From Croceibacterium_B sp963783195 (lineage in GTDB: Bacteria; Pseudomonadota; Alphaproteobacteria; Sphingomonadales; Sphingomonadaceae): DNA of 64,000 nucleotides. The notes beneath the pieces were generated by a model, which ran no database searches, was not told the origin of the DNA, and worked only from the letters and a program-made list of their open reading frames with translations. A program made the position numbers and the translations under genes. The stretch is from contig CAWAMV010000004.1 in assembly GCA_963783195.1 (NCBI GenBank), positions 1,736,001 to 1,800,000 of the forward strand, in the 5' to 3' direction. This document shows, piece after piece, positions 17,461 to 25,758 of the stretch (the first letter of the stretch is position 1; the number at the start of each line of letters is the position of its first letter).

Positions 17461-19278
17461 ATGACCGACCTCGCGCTAATTCGCAATTTCAGTATCATCG
17501 CCCACATCGACCACGGCAAGTCGACGCTTGCCGACCGGCTGATCCAGGCCACCGGCGGCCTCACCGCGCGCGAGATGAGCGAGCAGGTGCTCGACAACAT
17601 GGACATCGAGCGCGAGCGGGGCATCACCATCAAGGCCCAGACCGTGCGCCTGTCCTACGCCGCGAGCGACGGGAAGACCTACGAACTCAACCTGATGGAC
17701 ACCCCCGGCCACGTCGACTTCGCCTACGAGGTCAGCCGCAGCCTCGCCGCGTGCGAGGGCGCGCTGCTGGTGGTCGACGCGGCGCAGGGCGTGGAGGCGC
17801 AGACGCTGGCCAACGTCTACCAGTCGATCGAGCACGACCACGAGATCGTCCCGGTCATCAACAAGATCGACCTCCCCGCCGCCGAGCCCGACAAGGTCAA
17901 GGCCGAGATCGAGGACATCATCGGCATCGACGCCTCGGGCGCCATCCTCACCAGCGCCAAGTCGGGCCTGGGGATCGAGGACGTGCTGGAAGCCGTCGTC
18001 GCCCGCATCCCCCCGCCCACGGGCGACCGCGCGGCCCCCCTGCGCGCCCTGCTGGTCGACTCCTGGTACGATCCCTACCTCGGCGTGGTCATCCTCGTCC
18101 GGGTCCTCGACGGGGCCATCAGGAAGGGCCTGCCGGTCAAGTTCATGCAGGGCGGGACCGAGCACCTGGTCGACCGCGTCGGCGCCTTCACCCCCAAGCG
18201 CGTCGAGCTGCCGGAACTCGGCCCGGGCGAGATCGGCTTCATCACCGCGCAGATCAAGGAAGTCGAGCAGGCCCGCGTCGGCGACACCATCACCACGGTC
18301 AAGGGCGGCGCGACCAAGGCGCTGCCGGGCTACAAGGAAGTCCAGCCGGTGGTCTTCTGCGGCCTCTTCCCGGTCGACGCGGCGGACTTCGAGAAGCTGC
18401 GCGAATCCATCGCCAAGCTGCGCCTCAACGACGCTTCCTTCTCCTACGAGATGGAAACCAGCGCGGCACTGGGCTTCGGCTTCCGCTGCGGCTTCCTCGG
18501 CCTCTTGCACCTGGAAATCATCCAGGAACGGCTGACCCGCGAATACGACCTCGACCTCATCACCACCGCGCCATCGGTCGTCTACCGCATCCAGCTGCGC
18601 GCCTCGAAGACCGAGGACGCCGACACCATCCTGCTGCACAACCCGGCCGACTACCCCGATCCCAGCCGCATCGAGACGATCGAGGAACCGTGGATCAAGG
18701 CCACGATCTACACGCCCGACGAATACCTCGGCTCGATCCTCAAGCTGTGCCAGGACCGGCGCGGCATCCAGACCAACCTGACCTACGTCGCCGGCCGCGC
18801 GCAGGTGACCTACGAGCTGCCGCTGAACGAGGTGGTGTTCGACTTCTACGACCGCCTGAAATCGATCAGCCGCGGCTACGCCAGCTTCGATTACGAACAG
18901 ATCGGCCTGCGCGAAGGCGACCTCGTCAAGATGTCCATCATGGTCAACGGCGACCCGGTCGACGCGCTGAGCATGATCGTCCACCGCGCCGTGGCCGAAG
19001 AACGCGGCCGCGGCATGTGCGAGCGCCTGAAGGACCTCATCCCCCGCCACCTGTTCAAGATCCCGATCCAGGCCGCCATCGGCGGCAAGGTCATCGCCCG
19101 CGAGACCATCTCCGCCCTGCGCAAGGACGTGACCGCCAAGTGCTACGGCGGCGACATCAGCCGCAAGAAGAAGCTGCTGGAGAAGCAGAAGAAGGGCAAG
19201 GCGCGGATGCGGGAGTATGGCAATGTGTCGATCCCGCAGGAGGCGTTTATTGCGGCGCTGCGGATGGGGGAGGAGTAG
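17461..19278 (+). CDS. lepA: Elongation factor 4 (back-translocating GTPase LepA)
   Basis: 605 residues. The GTPase motifs are G1 AHIDHGKST, G3 DTPGHVDF and G4 NKIDLP. Domains II-III follow, then the LepA-specific C-terminal domain ending FIAALRMGEE. The protein binds ribosomes and can reverse translocation. It is a single gene with normal family length. The low-GC broken island begins 39 nt after its stop codon, so lepA marks the boundary of acquired DNA. Confidence 0.98.
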   Translation: MTDLALIRNFSIIAHIDHGKSTLADRLIQATGGLTAREMSEQVLDNMDIERERGITIKAQTVRLSYAASDGKTYELNLMDTPGHVDFAYEVSRSLAACEGALLVVDAAQGVEAQTLANVYQSIEHDHEIVPVINKIDLPAAEPDKVKAEIEDIIGIDASGAILTSAKSGLGIEDVLEAVVARIPPPTGDRAAPLRALLVDSWYDPYLGVVILVRVLDGAIRKGLPVKFMQGGTEHLVDRVGAFTPKRVELPELGPGEIGFITAQIKEVEQARVGDTITTVKGGATKALPGYKEVQPVVFCGLFPVDAADFEKLRESIAKLRLNDASFSYEMETSAALGFGFRCGFLGLLHLEIIQERLTREYDLDLITTAPSVVYRIQLRASKTEDADTILLHNPADYPDPSRIETIEEPWIKATIYTPDEYLGSILKLCQDRRGIQTNLTYVAGRAQVTYELPLNEVVFDFYDRLKSISRGYASFDYEQIGLREGDLVKMSIMVNGDPVDALSMIVHRAVAEERGRGMCERLKDLIPRHLFKIPIQAAIGGKVIARETISALRKDVTAKCYGGDISRKKKLLEKQKKGKARMREYGNVSIPQEAFIAALRMGEE

Positions 19279-19317
19279 TCCAGCCGTGCGCTCATCAAAA
19301 TCGCCATTCAAGAATGT

Positions 19318-20698
19318 GTGGAGAGAATTTTGCTGATCCGTCCACGCCTTACGGACTTTCACGGGGTCGCACTAGCTCAGGAAGACGCCGATTTTGCGAT
19401 CCCGTTCTTCGATGAAGACATACCTCTCTACGTTGATCCGTTTCTCATGTGGCGCTCACCGTCACAACAGGACATTGCCCTTCATGGAGCCCTAGTCACC
19501 GCGTTCAACCACTTGGGCCAGCTTGCTTTGAATGGCGGCAAGGATGCAGCCATAGACGCGCTGATTGCCGCCTCCGAGTGCGATGAGGTCGGGCTAGGCT
19601 CATCCCGAACTCGTCGGGGCAAGCGCATTGGAAGGGAGAAAGCGCAGGAGGTACTGTCGATATTCCGTCGTATCCCCCGCTACGCGACTTCATGGCCTGT
19701 CGCACATTGAGGAGCTGCAATTCTTTGTGGAGGGAATTGCAAAGGACCGCATCAGCGACTTCGCGTGCAGCTTCCTCAAATCATTTCTGATAGATTTCAC
19801 AATAGACCAGTGCAATCGGTTGGGCATTCCGCTGGAGCCCAAGTCGGTAGAAAACGTTTGGGACCCACGGTCGCGTTCGTTTATCAGCGTGACGACGACA
19901 CTCCCAATTGATCCGACTGATAACCGTCCGCTGCTTCTGGTGCCTAAGCGGTGGCTCAGGTTCGTGCCGTGGATTAGTTACGAGGACTATTTTGAGAAGC
20001 ACTGTCCCCAAGACGAGATTTCGCATGAGCCGGAGAACCTGACCCGGATCGAGGTCCTGCACTATAATCGGGACAACTACGGCGTCGTCGCTGCCTACGT
20101 TGAGGCGAAGGAACGGGCGTTTCAGGACGCAGTGAACGACCCGCTCTTTTCTCAAATTCCGGTGCGGTCGGCGCGCGGCAAACTCGCCCAGATACAGAAG
20201 CTCGTTACAGGTAAATCAGATGGCTCTGATATCAAGTATGAGAACGCCGTCGGTCAGCTTCTCCCGTCACTGTTGTATCCCAATCTGGATTTCGCCCAGT
20301 TGCAAGCCCGGACCGACAGCGGCACTAGCATTCGCGACCTGATATTCTACAACACGGTGCGCCAACCATTCTTGCAGCAGATATATACGGACTACGGCTC
20401 TCGACAGGTCACGTTCGAGATGAAAAACGTGGTAGCGATTGAGCGCACCCATGTGGATCAACTAAACAGATACATGGCGGAAGAACTTGGGCGTTTCGGT
20501 GTTTTCGTCACGCGCCACCCCCTGAAGGCTGCCATGTTCAAACGAACAATCGATCTGTGGTCAGGTCAACGAAAGGCAATCGTAACACTGACGGACGCCG
20601 ATCTTGAGCAGATGGTTGAAGTCTTCGACAGTAAGCAGCGCGACCCGCTTGACGTGATAGTCAAAAAATATGCAGAGTTCAGGCGAGCGTGCCCATAG
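19318..20698 (+). pseudogene. PD-(D/E)XK nuclease-like protein, frameshifted (putative defence gene)
   Basis: Two overlapping frames rejoin into one protein of about 459 residues if one T of the TT at 19689-19690 is removed, giving RIPRYATHGLSHIEELQFF across the junction. The N-terminal half has FFDEDIPLYVDPFLMWRSPS and ASECDEVGLG; the middle reads DRISDFACSFLKSFLIDFTI. The C-terminal third looks like a restriction-endonuclease fold: Asp in SIRDLIFYN, ExK in FEMKN and Gln in HVDQLNRYM, then VFVTRHPLKAAMFKR. I recall this protein type from defence-gene neighbourhoods, but no function is assigned. The start is a GTG (MERILLIRPRLTDF). GC is clearly lower than in flanking genes, suggesting transfer. 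Confidence 0.6.
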
Positions 20699-20707
20699 GA
20701 AGAGCGC

Positions 20708-21233
20708 ATGAAAAGTCGGAGCGATATTGAGAGGTTAGAAAAGCTGATTGGTCAGCTGCAGGGCCTTCATTCCGAAATTAGCCTTCTTGCGAAGAAGTCG
20801 CCCAATGATGCAGTCGACGCGTTCAAACTGCGATTGATTAACAAGGTTGTGGCTGCAGCGAATGATGTATTGGGTCCCGAGTACCTTCCGTTTAGCGATT
20901 TTGAGGCTTTCGAAGTCGACGATGTGCCATCCACAAGCGATGTCGCATTGGTGCTCGCGCAGTACATGGAAGAGGTTGAGCGATTCCGATCTGCTAATGT
21001 GAAGCTCTCGCAGCATTATTGGGTCTTATATTCTCGATGGTGTTGCTAGCGACGTTCAGTCAGCCCCTCCAAGCAAGGTCGGAAAGAAATCGAATCAATT
21101 CGATAACATGACTCTACCGCGACTGTCGTTAAGAACTACGAGTTTCTACGGGGGTGTTCTCGGCATTGCTTCCGTGAAGTGCGGGAGCTTTCCAAGAAAA
21201 AGCCTGACGCGACACTTAGCGCAAGCGAAGTAG
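20708..21233 (+). pseudogene. Small helical partner of the nuclease-like gene, frameshifted at its C-terminus
   Basis: The ATG is 9 nt after the previous stop and a SD-like AGGAAG lies just before it. It encodes MKSRSDIERLEKLIGQLQGLH and then ISLLAKKSPNDAVDAFKLR and VLGPEYLPFSDFEAFEVDD, a short mainly helical protein. The first frame stops at 21049. Removing one T of the pair at 21026-21027 gives HYWVYILDGVASDVQSAPPSK, a far more natural C-terminus, and the frame stays open to 21233, although the residues after SAPPSK look unlike protein. Codon use is AT-richer than in the host. It appears to form a two-gene unit with the nuclease-like gene; function unknown. Confidence 0.5.
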
Positions 21234-21278
21234 GCGCGTCGATGCGGTTTTGAGTCATCTACGTTAGCTTCCTCGGTA

Positions 21279-21479
21279 GTGAGCCAGAAGGTAAATACTC
21301 TGCACGCGCTGGAGGATGATGATTTGCCGCAGGTAAGCGACGCACTCATGATGATGGTCCAATTCGATGCTGCGCTGGATGCCTTCAAGGAGCGCCTCAC
21401 TATCAGTACGTTCGTGAACTCGGGCTCTCACGGAGAACACTATTGGATTACGGAGAGAGCTGCTTGCGGAGTGGGCTGA
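21279..21479 (+). CDS. Hypothetical short ORF in the low-GC island, possibly a gene remnant
   Basis: From a GTG it encodes 66 residues, including ALEDDDLPQVSDALMMMVQF and DAALDAFKERLTISTFV, then HGEHYWITERAACGVG. The composition (acidic and amphipathic, no low complexity) suggests real coding sequence. The end reads better after a one-base shift near 21455: ITERELLAEWAEEDASPTIARVR continues to a TAG at 21682-21684, inside the palindromic repeat. No family is recognised. Low GC and the neighbouring broken genes suggest a decayed passenger of the island. Confidence 0.35.
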   Translation: MSQKVNTLHALEDDDLPQVSDALMMMVQFDAALDAFKERLTISTFVNSGSHGEHYWITERAACGVG

Positions 21480-21657
21480 AGAGGACGCTAGTCCGACGAT
21501 TGCTAGGGTGAGGACTCGGTCGACGCTCGCGTGCCGAAGCGTTCTGAGCGGTGGTGATTCCAGGCTTTCTCAGGTCTGGTCTACATCGGGACAACTGCTT
21601 CAAGCATTGAAGCTGGACTCCGGATCACTTCCGGGGCCACGAAGATGGGCTGGGTGT

Positions 21658-21747
21658 CCCCCTCCCGCCTGCGGGAGGGGTTAGGGGTGGGCGCGGTGTT
21701 GCGCTGTGGCTCGGCCCACCCCCGGCCCCTCCCGCAGGCGGGAGGGG
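21658..21747. repeat. GC-rich palindromic intergenic repeat
   Basis: Two nearly identical arms, CCCCTCCCGCCTGCGGGAGGGG (21659-21680 region) and CCCCTCCCGCAGGCGGGAGGGG (21726-21747), are each palindromic and together form a larger inverted repeat that also pairs GGGGTGGGC with GCCCACCCC. Such elements occur between genes in many alphaproteobacteria (REP-like). It sits at the right-hand edge of the low-GC island. Confidence 0.75.
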
Positions 21748-22124
21748 AGACGGTGCCACTGAACCCCGGCGCTGGTTTTCCTCGCTCAGACCTCGCCAAT
21801 CGTCCGGGTTGAACGGCTCCAGCGCGTCTTCCTCCGCGATCAGGCCTTCGAGGTCACCCGCTTCCTTCCGGTGGCGTTGCCCTTCGGGCCTCTCCGCTTT
21901 CAGCTCCGAGTCGGCCCTCTCCGCCTGCGGCTCCGGGTCCGCTGCTGCGCAGGTCTACGCAGGTCAGAGCGGGGGCGGGGTCGGTGTCGGGGGCGGGGTT
22001 GGCGGTCTCTTCGGCGCACCCCAGCAACCCGGGCCTTCCCCGCGCGCGTTCCATTCCCTACAGCGCCCCCACGCCCTTTTCCCGCCGGCGCGTGCCGGCT
22101 CGCCACGAGAGAACGACAGATACC
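21748..22124. other. GC-rich stretch with no supportable gene
   Basis: About 375 nt between the palindromic repeat and the DUF6481 gene. Several frames are open on both strands but are low-complexity Arg/Gly/Pro/Ala readings. A minus-strand segment reads GDLEGLIAEEDALEPFNPDD near 21790-21860, which looks protein-like, but it lacks a start codon and runs into the repeat; it may be a fragment of a lost gene. No promoter, tRNA or hairpin could be assigned. Confidence 0.4.
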
Positions 22125-22436
22125 ATGCGAGGATTCAAGGAACCCAGCCTTCAGGAACGCGCCGCCGCGGGGCAGAAGGCGCGCGACAAGGCGTTGAAGA
22201 AGCTGGCGGACAAGCCTCCGGTGGACCCGGCGGTCCTGGCCGAGCGCAAGGCCGCGGCAGAGGCGCGCGAGGCCGCTGCCGCCGAGAAGCGGGCCGCGCG
22301 CAAGGCCGCGCAGGAACAGGCCAAGGCGGACAAGCGCGCGCAGGCGGAAGCCGCCAAAAAGCCCGAGCCGACCGAGGCCGAGCGCAAGGCCGCGCGCGAT
22401 GCCAAGTACGCCGCGCGCAAGAAGCGCAAGGGCTAG
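22125..22436 (+). CDS. DUF6481 family protein
   Basis: 103 residues. It starts MRGFKEPSLQERAAAGQKAR, the signature start of DUF6481, and continues as a highly charged Ala/Lys/Glu/Arg-rich chain (KKLADKPPVDPAVLAERKAA, ending YAARKKRKG), predicted as one long helix or coiled coil. These small basic proteins are common in sphingomonads; function unknown. It has no signal peptide. It lies just beyond the low-GC island and has host-like codon use. Confidence 0.8.
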   Translation: MRGFKEPSLQERAAAGQKARDKALKKLADKPPVDPAVLAERKAAAEAREAAAAEKRAARKAAQEQAKADKRAQAEAAKKPEPTEAERKAARDAKYAARKKRKG

Positions 22437-22675
22437 GGCGCGTCGCCCGGCGCCCGGCGGTCATCCTCCGCGCGATCGCGTGACGGCGCGCGAAAACCAC
22501 TTTCCTACACGCGCCGAACCTGCCTAGCCTCGCATCGGCTCTTTCATGCTGGCGATCCGCCCGCGCCGCCCGGCGCCGGCTCGTTCATGCGCTGCGGGGC
22601 CGGTGCGCCGGATGCACTCGATCTGCCAAAGCGGCCGATCCTGGTGTCAACTCGGTGTAACCTTTCGCGCCGCGC

Positions 22676-23713
22676 TCAGGGCTTGCGCGCGCTGACCAGC
22701 GAGTAATACCCTCCGCCGGTCCGCTGGGACTGGACGTCGGTGAAGCCGGCTTCCTCCAGCAGGGCGCGGAACTCGGCCAGCGAGTATTGCTTGCCCAGCG
22801 TGCCGGTCAGCATCAGCAAGCTGAACGCGGCGGCGTGGAAGGGGCCGGTGTAGTCGTCGTGCATAAGGATCTCGTTGAGGAAGATCCGGCCGCCGGAGGG
22901 GAGGGCGGCAAAGCTGCGGCGGGCGAGGTCGAGGTTGGTTTCGTCGCTCCAGTCGTGGAACACGTTGGAGAAGAAGTGGGCGTCGGGGCCCCCGTTCTCG
23001 CTGGACGGCCATTCCTCGGTGAACATGTTGACCCCGGCGGTGTCGACCCGGCCCTCCATCCCCGCGGCCTTGACGTATTTGCCGGCCTCGTGGGCGACTT
23101 CCTTGAGGTCCATCAGGGTGACCTTGAGCTCCGGCCAGGCCCGGGCGATCTCGATCCCGTAGACCCCGCTGCCGCAGCCGACGTCCATCAGGTGACGGAC
23201 GGTGCCCCAGACCGGCAGCCGCGCGACGCCCAGCGCCGGGGCCTGGCTGTGCGCCTGCATGAAGCGGGCGATGTTCTCGGCCACGTCGGGCGGCATGGTG
23301 CCCTGCTCCCAGCCGACCGGGCGGTCGTCGGTCCCGCTCTCGGGCCGCTTGCCGGTGCGGATCGATTCGAGAAGGCGGCCGCGCAAGTGCTCGTTACGGT
23401 CCATCGCGTCGAAGAAGTGGCTCCAGTTGCCCTGCCCGTCGGGGTGGAACCAGGTGCGCGCCAGGCTGGTCGCCTGCCACTTGCCGAGCCGCTTCTCGAC
23501 ATACCCCATGTCGCACAGCGCGGCGAGGAACATGGCCAGCGCGCGGGCATCCAGATCCAGCCTGGCGGCGAGATCCTCGGTGCTCAGCGCGGTGTCGGAA
23601 ATGGCCGGGAACAGCTCTACGGCCACCGCCGTGTTGACGATCGGCAGCTTGAACATGCTCAGCCAGGCGTCCCAGATCTCCCGGTCGTCCGAAGTCGGCG
23701 GCAATGCGGTCAT
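22676..23713 (-). CDS. O-methyltransferase, acetylserotonin/hydroxyneurosporene type
   Basis: 345 residues of an SAM-dependent O-methyltransferase with an N-terminal winged-helix dimerisation domain (about 1-110, ALSTEDLAARLDLDARALA) and a Rossmann catalytic domain. The SAM motif is LMDVGCGSGVYGIEIARAWP (about 185-204), and FSNVFHDWSDE carries the catalytic His typical of plant-type O-methyltransferases. The substrate cannot be read from the sequence; such enzymes act on phenolic hydroxyls in natural-product pathways. The Met at 23713 follows AGGGAGAGAAA on the minus strand. It is divergent (91 nt) from the CmcJ/NvfI-like gene, which suggests co-regulated tailoring enzymes. Confidence 0.85.
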   Translation of the reverse strand: MTALPPTSDDREIWDAWLSMFKLPIVNTAVAVELFPAISDTALSTEDLAARLDLDARALAMFLAALCDMGYVEKRLGKWQATSLARTWFHPDGQGNWSHFFDAMDRNEHLRGRLLESIRTGKRPESGTDDRPVGWEQGTMPPDVAENIARFMQAHSQAPALGVARLPVWGTVRHLMDVGCGSGVYGIEIARAWPELKVTLMDLKEVAHEAGKYVKAAGMEGRVDTAGVNMFTEEWPSSENGGPDAHFFSNVFHDWSDETNLDLARRSFAALPSGGRIFLNEILMHDDYTGPFHAAAFSLLMLTGTLGKQYSLAEFRALLEEAGFTDVQSQRTGGGYYSLVSARKP

Positions 23714-23764
23714 TTCTCTCTCCCTGTTTCGCACCTTATTGCCTTGCGCAACCGCCGCGGGCAA

Positions 23765-23781
23765 TATCGTAACGAACGATA
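23765..23781. promoter_or_regulatory. Candidate operator between the methyltransferase and CmcJ-like genes
   Basis: A perfect 6-bp inverted repeat with 5-nt spacer, TATCGT-AACGA-ACGATA, lies 24 nt upstream of the CmcJ-like ATG and 52 nt from the methyltransferase start. A shorter palindrome TTGCGCAA is nearby. TetR-type repressors often bind this kind of site. No regulator gene is adjacent, so the binding protein is unknown. Confidence 0.4.
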
Positions 23782-23804
23782 GAATTACCGGGAGAGAACT
23801 TGCC

Positions 23805-24713
23805 ATGGCCACCGCCGCCATACCCCACGACGCCCTCGAGGACGCCCAGCGCCAGGTCGAAACCCGGATTCGCTTCGTCGACGAAGGACAGTTCGTCACC
23901 CGCCGCTATGTCAGCGCCGGCAAGGAGATGAACACCGGGACCTATTCCGACCACGTGGTCGCAGTGCGCGACGGCATGCCGATCCGCGACCACTTCGCGC
24001 TCGACACGCACGGCTTCACGATCGCCCGCGAGCCGACGAAGGTGAGCGACTTTCACAACAAGGCGATGGTCGAGGAACTCTACGAGGACGAGGTCGCCGC
24101 CAGCGTGAAGCGCCTGACCGGGGCCGACAAGGTCGTCACGCGAGGCTGGATGATCCGGACCAGCGCCGATCTCGGCCAGCAGGAGAAGGTCGAGGGCTAT
24201 CAGCATCGCGGCGGCATCCAGCCCCCGGCAGGCGAGGCCCATGTCGACATCAACACGCCGAGCGCCCACGCGATGGCCGAGAACACCTACCGCGAGATGT
24301 TTCCCGACGGGCCCGGCTTCACTCGTTTTCTCATCACCAGCTACTGGCGCACCTTCTCGCCGCCGCCACAGGACGTGCCGCTGGCGCTGTGCGACGGCCG
24401 CACCAGCTTCGGCGGCGAGGAGAAATCAAACACCCTGTGGATCGTCGACGAGTTCCCGAGTGACGAGGAGGCGGTGAAGCCGGTCGAGGGAGAGGAGAAG
24501 CGCATCGCCGCGACGATCTTCAGCTACAATCCGCAAATGCGGTGGTGGTACTTTTCGAACATGCATTCCGACGATGTCCTGCTGTTCAAGTTCCACGACA
24601 GCGATCACAGCCACTCTTGGCGGTGCCCGCACACGGCCTTCGTCGATCCGAGCTTTGCCAATTCGAACATCCGCGAGAGCATCGAGTGTCGCAGCGTGGC
24701 CTTCTGGGAATAA
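23805..24713 (+). CDS. CmcJ/NvfI family oxidoreductase (predicted Fe/2-oxoglutarate enzyme)
   Basis: 302 residues. The family motif WRCPHTAFVDPS lies near the C-terminus (about 275-287) and an HxD iron-binding pair is in EAHVDINTPSA (about 147). The family includes CmcJ, which works with CmcI in 7-alpha-methoxylation of cephamycin C, and fungal NvfI-type dioxygenases. The pairing with a divergent methyltransferase is reminiscent of that cephamycin pair but uses a different methyltransferase class. The SD GGGAGAG precedes the ATG at 23805. No other biosynthetic genes are adjacent, so the substrate is unknown. Confidence 0.82.
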   Translation: MATAAIPHDALEDAQRQVETRIRFVDEGQFVTRRYVSAGKEMNTGTYSDHVVAVRDGMPIRDHFALDTHGFTIAREPTKVSDFHNKAMVEELYEDEVAASVKRLTGADKVVTRGWMIRTSADLGQQEKVEGYQHRGGIQPPAGEAHVDINTPSAHAMAENTYREMFPDGPGFTRFLITSYWRTFSPPPQDVPLALCDGRTSFGGEEKSNTLWIVDEFPSDEEAVKPVEGEEKRIAATIFSYNPQMRWWYFSNMHSDDVLLFKFHDSDHSHSWRCPHTAFVDPSFANSNIRESIECRSVAFWE

Positions 24714-24783
24714 TTGCGAGATCCACGGGCCAGTCTCGCGGCTACGCCTGTGTCCGCGCCAATCAGCAGGTGCCGTAAATTCT

Positions 24784-24808
24784 CCGCCTCCGCGGACGGT
24801 CGAGGCGG
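24784..24808. terminator. Stem-loop between convergent genes
   Basis: Inverted repeat CCGCCTC (24784-24790) and GAGGCGG (24802-24808) with an 11-nt spacer lies between the converging CmcJ-like and glutaredoxin-MauE genes. No real T-run follows on the plus strand; the minus-strand side has AGAATTT. It could terminate either transcript, but the evidence is weak. Confidence 0.4.
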
Positions 24809-24818
24809 GGTTGCCTTC

Positions 24819-25559
24819 TCACGGGCGCAGAAGCATCCACAGGGCCATGCCGACCATGAACAAATTCTCCGTCAGCGAGACGAAGCCCAGCGGCACGTTG
24901 CTCGATCCACCGACACAGGCGCACTTGAGTTCGCGTTTCTGCACGTAGACGGCATAGAACACGCTGATCGCGCCGACCGAGCCGATGAACAGGGCAACGG
25001 GAATCGATAGCCAGTCGAGCGCGTGGGCGGTCATGAGTATGCCTGCAAGCGCCTCCAGGAACGGATAGGCATAGGAATAGGGGACCCATCGCCGGGCGAG
25101 CAGGTCGTACCCGACGAACATGGTCGAGAACTTCTCGACGTCCTGCAGCTTCAGCATGGCTAGGATGACCATGGTGAAGCTGACGAACCACTCGCCGGCG
25201 GGGATCGTGAAGGGAGTGGCATACTGGAAGAAGCTCACGGCCATCGCCAGCCCCGCCGCAATCGCGAAGACTGCCATCACGGGCCGGTAGCTCGTCTCAC
25301 TGCGCTCGGGCAGCGGATTGCCGAAGTGCCTGCGCAATTCGCTGTATCCGCCGATCCGCTGGCCATGGATGAATGCCTGCGGCGTGGTCTCGACCTGGTG
25401 TTTGCGCTTGAAGGCATCGGTTTCTTCGCGCGTCCTCAGCGGATGATCGTCGACGGTGTAGCCGTGGCGCCGCAGAAGCCACTTTGACTTGATGCCGTAA
25501 GGGCAGACGTGCTTGTCCATCACCATGCGATGGAGGCGGGCGTTGGTTGGCTTGCTCAT
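24819..25559 (-). CDS. Glutaredoxin-MauE fusion membrane protein
   Basis: 246 residues. The first about 85 are glutaredoxin-like: the active site CPYG has only one Cys (CPYGIKSK), followed by TTPQAFIHGQRIGGYSEL, the glutathione-binding TxPxxF...GG region. The rest has about five transmembrane segments resembling MauE/DoxX-type proteins, with a CxC pair in KCACVGGSSNVPLGFVSL. MauE proteins help form disulfides in methylamine dehydrogenase; in fusions with thioredoxin-fold domains a thiol-disulfide role at the membrane is plausible but unproven. The start ATG at 25559 lies 199 nt from the protease start. Confidence 0.75.
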   Translation of the reverse strand: MSKPTNARLHRMVMDKHVCPYGIKSKWLLRRHGYTVDDHPLRTREETDAFKRKHQVETTPQAFIHGQRIGGYSELRRHFGNPLPERSETSYRPVMAVFAIAAGLAMAVSFFQYATPFTIPAGEWFVSFTMVILAMLKLQDVEKFSTMFVGYDLLARRWVPYSYAYPFLEALAGILMTAHALDWLSIPVALFIGSVGAISVFYAVYVQKRELKCACVGGSSNVPLGFVSLTENLFMVGMALWMLLRP

Positions 25560-25758
25560 CTCAGCAATAAAAGGCTTCCCCCGGCGGCGGGTTCCGCCCG
25601 CAGGTCCTCAGGCTCCGGCCGCAGGACCGAGTTTGTCGTTCATCTCCAGTAGCCTCGGGCGCGATAAGGCATTTCGATTGGTGCAGTTTTCCCGCTTTTG
25701 ATAAGGAGGGAGGACCGGGGCATATCGAGCCCACGGTCCTTTGTGCGAGGGGTCGCAG

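Noticed and set aside
17476..19362. Long minus-strand open frame opposite lepA
   Set aside because: It is a mirror of GC-rich codons, lacks a family, and lies over a clear LepA.
19670..19700. Alternative double-deletion explanation for the nuclease-like gene (IPPLRDF through a third frame)
   Set aside because: A single extra T gives RIPRYATHGLSHIEEL, which needs one event rather than two and better fits the family as I recall it.
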